Origin: Candidatus Manganitrophaceae bacterium
Lineage (GTDB): Bacteria; Nitrospirota; Nitrospiria; SBBL01; Manganitrophaceae
Reading direction: 5' to 3'
Assembly (NCBI GenBank): GCA_004297235.1
Contig: SCUR01000429.1
Span: 1-15,024, forward strand
DNA length: 15,024 nt
Under the pieces are notes generated by a model. The model searched no databases. It saw only the letters and a program-made list of their open reading frames with translations, and was not told the origin of the DNA. The position numbers and the translations under genes were made by a program. Positions 10,968 to 15,024 of the stretch are shown one piece after another; positions within the stretch are counted from its first letter, which is position 1, and each line of letters opens with the position of its first letter.

Positions 10968-12641
10968 TTAACGGGTCGCATCCCCGTTTCTAAGATAATT
11001 CCCCCGCCCGGTCGGCCAGAGGACCTTGTTGGTGTTGGAGCCGGGGAGATCGTAGATTTGTATCCCCCCCTGCGGGGTCGGGTCTTTCAGATTCACGATC
11101 ACCTCCAGCTCCCCATTCCGGTAAACATCGGCCAACGTCGGCGCCGACATCGACCCGCGTCCCGGAAGCGGGGTTTGCACCAATTTCGCCCCCTGATTGT
11201 TCAGAACGATCAACGCCCCTTTTCCGGGGGTCGTCTCGTACGTCGCGAACAACACCTCCGGGATCCCATCTTTATTCAGATCGGCGACCACCGGCTCGGT
11301 CGCGAACCGCGCGCCGTTGGCGGCGAAGGAGAACTTCCAGAAAAGCTTTCCGTCGGAGCGGACGGCATAGAGGTTTCCATCGTAGGACGGGAAGAGAATC
11401 TCCTTCTTGCCGTCGCCGTCGAGATCGACCACCGCCGGGGAAGGATTGGTGTCGACGATGTTCGCCCCCGGATCGTCGAAGACGAGCGGGCCCGCCGTCT
11501 CAAAGGGAAACCCGAAACCGGCCTGGCGCGTGGCATCGGCATGAAAGACGAAGAGCGCATTGCCCCGATTGGTCGTGTTGCCGGCCAGCTCATGATCGCC
11601 CACCAGAATCAGCTCCCGCTTGCCGTCGCCGTCGAGATCGGCGACAACCGGCGGAGAGTCGGTGAACTCGCTCCGATCGGTGCCATCCGGCCCCCATCCC
11701 TGCTGCGCCAGCTGAAGACTGTGGAAGGCGGGAACGCCGGGGAAATAGCGGCGCTTGAAAACCGGCGCGCTCGGAAACGGCGCGCCGTTCAGCTTGAAGA
11801 CGCCGACATAGGCATTGTCATAGCCGATCAGCATATCGTTCTTACCGTCGCCGTCGAAGTCGGCGATCCCGACGTTTTGATTGTAGGCCCCCGCTTCCCA
11901 ACAGGTGACCTTCGGGGTGCAGCCGGTGGAGGAGGAGAGCTGCGGCCAGCCGGGCATCACCGCGCCGGAGGCGTTCATCAAAAAGGCGATCGGCTTCACG
12001 AGGGTCCGCGCGGCGAGCAGCCCCATCTTCCCCTCCGCCGGGCTGATGATGCCGGCGGCCAGCGAGCGGATTTCGGTGTTGCCGCCGAGGACCTTCGGCC
12101 ATCCCGCCTTCGGCTTTCCGTCCCAGGCAAAGACCGAGATCCGCTCCTGATGGCTGCCGACGGCGATCTCAAGCCGTCCATCGTTGTCGAGATCGGCCAC
12201 GACCGCCGGCGCCCAGATACGGCCGGCCGTCGAAACAAGCCCCTTCCAATAAAGGGTCCCGTCCGAATGCCAGACATAAACCGTTCTACTCCGGGCCGCG
12301 ATAATCTCCGGATAGCCGTCTTGATCGAGATCGGCCACCGCGGGCGAGCTCAGCCACCCTTCATCCCCGCCGGGCAACGTTTGTTGAAGTTTCGGGGCTT
12401 GAACCGGAAGGATGATCGAGGTGGCTTGTTGACCGGCCGGTTGCGCCGGAAGGGGGCCGGAGTCATTCGGGGGAGGGGTGGTTTGATCGGCCGGCTGCGT
12501 GACGGGAGCGACGCCGTTGTCGGCGATCCGATCGGGCGTTTGGGGAAGCGAATCGGAATCGGAGCAAGCCGTCAGGGAAAAAGACAATGAAAAGAGCAGG
12601 CCGATAAAGGCCATTCGGACCATATTAAAAGAAAACGCCAT
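10968..12641 (-). CDS. FG-GAP/VCBS repeat lipoprotein (seven-bladed propeller), copy 2
   Basis: A 557-aa envelope lipoprotein. The signal peptide ends in lipobox LTAC with C26 lipidated, then a proline/glutamine-rich linker of about 55 residues. Seven FG-GAP repeats follow, each with a calcium-loop core: 'DLDQDGYPEI', 'DLDNDGRLEI', 'DFDGDGKNDM', 'DLDGDGKREL', 'DLDGDGKKEI', 'DLNKDGIPEV' and a degenerate last one, 'DVYRNGELEV', which has lost most ligands. Seven repeats fit an integrin-alpha-like beta-propeller, usually for adhesion or carbohydrate binding. The ATG at 12641 has GGAGGG 5 nt upstream. It is a tandem duplicate of the upstream gene, conserved along the full length including 'SEFTDSPPVVADLDGDG'. 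A strong terminator follows. Ligand unknown. Confidence 0.9.
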   Translation of the reverse strand: MAFSFNMVRMAFIGLLFSLSFSLTACSDSDSLPQTPDRIADNGVAPVTQPADQTTPPPNDSGPLPAQPAGQQATSIILPVQAPKLQQTLPGGDEGWLSSPAVADLDQDGYPEIIAARSRTVYVWHSDGTLYWKGLVSTAGRIWAPAVVADLDNDGRLEIAVGSHQERISVFAWDGKPKAGWPKVLGGNTEIRSLAAGIISPAEGKMGLLAARTLVKPIAFLMNASGAVMPGWPQLSSSTGCTPKVTCWEAGAYNQNVGIADFDGDGKNDMLIGYDNAYVGVFKLNGAPFPSAPVFKRRYFPGVPAFHSLQLAQQGWGPDGTDRSEFTDSPPVVADLDGDGKRELILVGDHELAGNTTNRGNALFVFHADATRQAGFGFPFETAGPLVFDDPGANIVDTNPSPAVVDLDGDGKKEILFPSYDGNLYAVRSDGKLFWKFSFAANGARFATEPVVADLNKDGIPEVLFATYETTPGKGALIVLNNQGAKLVQTPLPGRGSMSAPTLADVYRNGELEVIVNLKDPTPQGGIQIYDLPGSNTNKVLWPTGRGNYLRNGDATR

Positions 12642-12834
12642 AACAACCCTCCGTACAGGTTAACAAAGCCTCTATTCTACCGATTTCAAAAAAAAAGAAT
12701 AGCCGCCGAGGATATCCACCTCTTGACATTCACAAAATTGTATGAGCCGAAAAGAGATAGTGATAAATGGGGTAGGAGTGTAAAATGCTGCCGCGAAGGC
12801 GGAGAGCCAGAGATTTTGGTTTAACGATAAATAG

Positions 12835-12861
12835 CATTTGAATGGGGCGTTGCCCCATTCC
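12835..12861 (-). repeat. dispersed GGGGCAA-GCCCC hairpin repeat, copy 3
   Basis: A 9-bp stem (GAATGGGGC/GCCCCATTC, 12840-12860) with a GTT loop on the plus strand. It lies 15 nt beyond the stop of the first FG-GAP gene and may mark or slow its transcript's end, but no T-run follows. Its minus-strand flank ATTCAAAT is shared with copy 2. The remaining gap to 12642 has an A9 run and a CTATTCT/AGAATAG inverted repeat (12672-12702) upstream of the second gene, possibly regulatory. Confidence 0.55.
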
Positions 12862-12875
12862 AGTAAGAATTTAGT

Positions 12876-14531
12876 CTAATGCGTCGCATCCCCATTCCTC
12901 AAATTATTCCCTCTCCCGGTCGGCCATGGAATCAGATTGGTTTTCGAGCCGGGAAGAGAATAGATCTGCACCCCCCCTTGCTGCGCTGCGTCTTTCAGAT
13001 TCACGATCACTTCCAGCTCCCCGTCGCCGTCGAGATCGACCACCGTCGGCGCCGCCATCGATCCCCGCCCCGGCAAAGTCAGTTTGAAAAGCAGCGTTCC
13101 GAGATAATCGAGAACCACCAGCGCCCCCTTCCCCGCCACCGTCTCATAGGTCGCAAAAAGAATCTCCGGCACCCCGTCGTTGTTCAGATCGGCGACCGCC
13201 GGCTCGGTGGCAAAACGCGTTCCCAGATCGGCGAAGGAGAATTGCCAGAAGAGGGTTCCGTCGGGATGAACCGCATACATCACGCCGTCGTAGGCGGGAA
13301 AGAGGATCTCTTTTTTGCCGTCCCCATCGAGGTCGGCGACGGCGGGAACCGGGCTGACGGCAAGGATGTTGCTCCCCCCCGGATCTTCGGTCACCAGGGG
13401 GGCATGATAGCGTTTCGTCTCGAACGGCCGCTCGAAGCCGGGAAGACGGGTCGCATCGGCGTGGAAGACAAAGAGGGAATTTCCCAAGATCGTGGTGATC
13501 CCGGCCCGTTCATGATCGCCGACCAAAATCAGCTCGCGGGTCCCGTCGCCGTCGAGGTCGGCGACGACCGGCGGCGAGTCGGTGAACTCGCTCCGGTCTT
13601 CTCCATCCGGCCCCCATCCTTGGATCGCCAACAGCGGATCGTGAAAGGCCGGCACGCCGGGAAAGAAGGGCCGGGCAAGGAAAGCAGTGTCGAAGGGAGC
13701 GCCGGTGAGATGAAAGAGGCCGATATATGCGCTGTCGTAGCCGATGACCGCATCGCTCTTCCCATCGCCGTCGAGATCGGCCAGCCCCACGTTTTGATCG
13801 TAGGTCCCCGCCTCAAAGCAGTTCACCCCCTTCGTACATCCCCCCGCCGTGGTCGCGAGCTGCGGCCAGCCGGGAAGGAGCGCCCCTTGGGAATCGAAGA
13901 GAAACGCTACCGGGACATCGCTGTATCGGGTCCGCGCCGCGAGCAGCGCCATCTTCCCGTTGCCGAGGGGGCCCGCCGCAAGAGAGCGGATCTCGCGGTT
14001 CGCCGACCCCGTCTCCCCCCCGACGGTCTTCGGCCAGCCGTTTTTCAATTTTCCATCCCACTGCCAGACGGTGACCTTTTCCTGATGGCTGCCGACGGCG
14101 ATCTCCCGCTTGCCGTCGCCGTCGAGATCGGCGACGACCGGCGGCCCCCAGATCCGGCCGCTGATCTGGGCCGGAGAGGTGTCGGCGGAAAAACCGAAGG
14201 CCGCCTTCCAAAAAAGGGTTCCGTCCGGATGCCAGACGTAGACGAAGCCGCTTCGCGCCGCGATGATCTCCATCTTCCCGTCGCCGTCGAGGTCGGCCGC
14301 CGCCGCGCCGCCACGCCAGCTCTCGTCGCCGCCCGACAGGGTCTGTTTGAGCCGCGGCTCTTTTACCGGCTCGGACGCGGAGGATGGATCGGTCGGGTCG
14401 GGGTCGGAAGGGGAGGGGGACGACACAAGAGGGGGCGGAGAAGATCCGCGGGAGCAGTGCGAAAAAAGCGGGTAAAAAAGGATCAACAGCAGAAGAAAAC
14501 AAAAACGACGATGACGAACCGAAATCAACAC
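12876..14531 (-). CDS. FG-GAP/VCBS repeat lipoprotein (seven-bladed propeller), copy 1
   Basis: A 551-aa paralogue of the next gene. The signal peptide 'RRFCFLLLLILFYPLFSHC' leads to C26, with histidine at -1, an unusual lipobox residue. A serine/proline/aspartate-rich linker (about 27-55) precedes seven FG-GAP repeats with calcium loops: 'DLDGDGKMEI', 'DLDGDGKREI', 'DLDGDGKSDA', 'DLDGDGTREL', 'DLDGDGKKEI', 'DLNNDGVPEI' and 'DLDGDGELEV'. All seven loops look intact, unlike the copy downstream. The start is GTG at 14531, with only a weak AGG-type SD; it begins 42 nt after the stop of the Crp-type regulator, so cotranscription is likely. It probably sits at the outer membrane as a binding or structural protein. 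Confidence 0.88.
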   Translation of the reverse strand: MLISVRHRRFCFLLLLILFYPLFSHCSRGSSPPPLVSSPSPSDPDPTDPSSASEPVKEPRLKQTLSGGDESWRGGAAAADLDGDGKMEIIAARSGFVYVWHPDGTLFWKAAFGFSADTSPAQISGRIWGPPVVADLDGDGKREIAVGSHQEKVTVWQWDGKLKNGWPKTVGGETGSANREIRSLAAGPLGNGKMALLAARTRYSDVPVAFLFDSQGALLPGWPQLATTAGGCTKGVNCFEAGTYDQNVGLADLDGDGKSDAVIGYDSAYIGLFHLTGAPFDTAFLARPFFPGVPAFHDPLLAIQGWGPDGEDRSEFTDSPPVVADLDGDGTRELILVGDHERAGITTILGNSLFVFHADATRLPGFERPFETKRYHAPLVTEDPGGSNILAVSPVPAVADLDGDGKKEILFPAYDGVMYAVHPDGTLFWQFSFADLGTRFATEPAVADLNNDGVPEILFATYETVAGKGALVVLDYLGTLLFKLTLPGRGSMAAPTVVDLDGDGELEVIVNLKDAAQQGGVQIYSLPGSKTNLIPWPTGRGNNLRNGDATH

Positions 14532-14573
14532 GACAACCTAACTACAAAGAGCCATATACTACGGCAATTAAAT

Positions 14574-15024
14574 TTAGAGCGCCTCCCGGCTGAGATCGGC
14601 CTGTTTGACGATGATGATCTCTTTCCCTTCGGTCCGGATCGAACCAGCCCGTTCAAACTCTTTCAAGACCCGGATGAAGGTCTCGCGGGTCACCCCGGCC
14701 ATCGCCGCCAGCTGCTGCCGGGTGAGGGTGAGGCGGACCCGAATCCCCTCTCCCCCTTCCAGCTCCCCCTCGGGGATCAGATCGAGCAGCACCCGGCTCA
14801 CCTTGCCGTGGGCGTCGGAGAGAATGGCGGAGCCGATCCGCTCATTCGCCTTTCGAAGCCGGCGGCTCATCGTCGCCAGCATTTTGAGCGACCAGTGGGG
14901 ATGCTCCTGGATGAATCGGAGGAACGAGTGGCGATCGAGGGTAAAGACATAGCTCTTTTCCAACGCGGTCACCGTGGCGGAGCGGGGATAGCCGTCCAGA
15001 ATCGCCATCTCCCCGAAAATATCC
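14574..15024 (-). CDS. Crp/Fnr-family transcriptional regulator, 3' part (runs off the window)
   Basis: The frame is open to the window edge, so the N terminus is missing. The visible part starts inside the cyclic-nucleotide-binding fold with 'DIFGEMAILDGYPRSATVTA', the phosphate-binding-cassette region that in cAMP-binding members ends 'RSA'. The long dimerisation helix follows ('FLRFIQEHPHWSLKMLATM', then 'SRRLRKANERI'), and then the HTH_CRP domain with 'LTRQQLAAMAGVTRETFIRV'. The recognition helix pattern R-E-T-x-x-R-x-L is typical of Crp. It likely activates or represses genes in response to a small ligand. The first FG-GAP lipoprotein gene starts 42 nt downstream, a possible operon partner or target. 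Confidence 0.92.
   Translation of the reverse strand, partial: DIFGEMAILDGYPRSATVTALEKSYVFTLDRHSFLRFIQEHPHWSLKMLATMSRRLRKANERIGSAILSDAHGKVSRVLLDLIPEGELEGGEGIRVRLTLTRQQLAAMAGVTRETFIRVLKEFERAGSIRTEGKEIIIVKQADLSREAL

Noticed and set aside
11058..12590. 510-codon plus-strand frame opposite the second FG-GAP gene
   Set aside because: Antisense shadow of the repeated calcium-loop codons; product is repetitive (R/G/H-rich) without signal, domain or SD.

Overview
The window looks like chromosome of a diderm (Gram-negative-type) bacterium. The coding regions are GC-rich by eye, there are four convincing lipoprotein signal peptides with lipoboxes, and most genes have a clear Shine-Dalgarno (SD) sequence of the GGAGG type. 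The mix of genes (NfuA scaffold, DUF2630 protein, FG-GAP lipoproteins, PIG3-type oxidoreductase, Crp/Fnr regulator) would suit a Nitrospirota- or Deltaproteobacteria-like lineage. That placement is only an impression, because no ribosomal or other diagnostic marker is present.

Layout. (1) 1-1328, plus strand: a small DUF2630 protein followed 19 nt later by a stand-alone 5'-3' exonuclease of the PolA 5'-nuclease fold. (2) 1329-1824: non-coding and repeat-rich, with two hairpins, a roughly 75-bp tandem repeat, a terminator and a copy of a dispersed GGGGCAA-GCCCC hairpin. (3) 1825-2935, minus strand: NfuA Fe-S scaffold and a conserved 99-aa protein of unknown function. (4) 2936-3458: long leader with an A/T-flanked hairpin, a 21-codon transmembrane microprotein gene with a near-perfect SD, and a 12-bp perfect hairpin. 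(5) 3459-5170, plus: a translationally coupled ABC-2 exporter pair. (6) 5329-6290: two divergent, closely related ArsR-type repressors without the usual cysteine metal site. (7) 6538-8787, minus: a PIG3-type quinone oxidoreductase and two abutting, distantly similar lipoproteins.

(8) 8788-10766 is the accessory part. It holds a short lipoprotein stub, a decayed toxin-antitoxin locus (frameshifted COG5606-type antitoxin and the tail of its toxin), an intact RelE/HigB-type toxin and XRE antitoxin operon with its own promoter and palindromic operator, and a tRNA-Gly(GCC) whose 3' end is duplicated 175 bp away. That duplication is the footprint expected of an element that integrated at a tRNA gene. 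(9) 10887-15024, minus: the 3' part of a Crp/Fnr regulator followed by two tandem seven-repeat FG-GAP (integrin-like beta-propeller) lipoproteins, ending in a strong intrinsic terminator.

How the genes work together: the toxin and antitoxin form a self-regulating pair, the ABC ATPase and permease form one exporter, and the two FG-GAP lipoproteins are a tandem duplication probably sharing an envelope role downstream of the Crp-type regulator. I did not find a clearly new multi-gene defence or metabolic system. The most rewarding points are the tRNA-att remnant with layered toxin-antitoxin decay, the predicted leaderless toxin start, the microprotein-hairpin unit before the exporter, and the dispersed repeat families.
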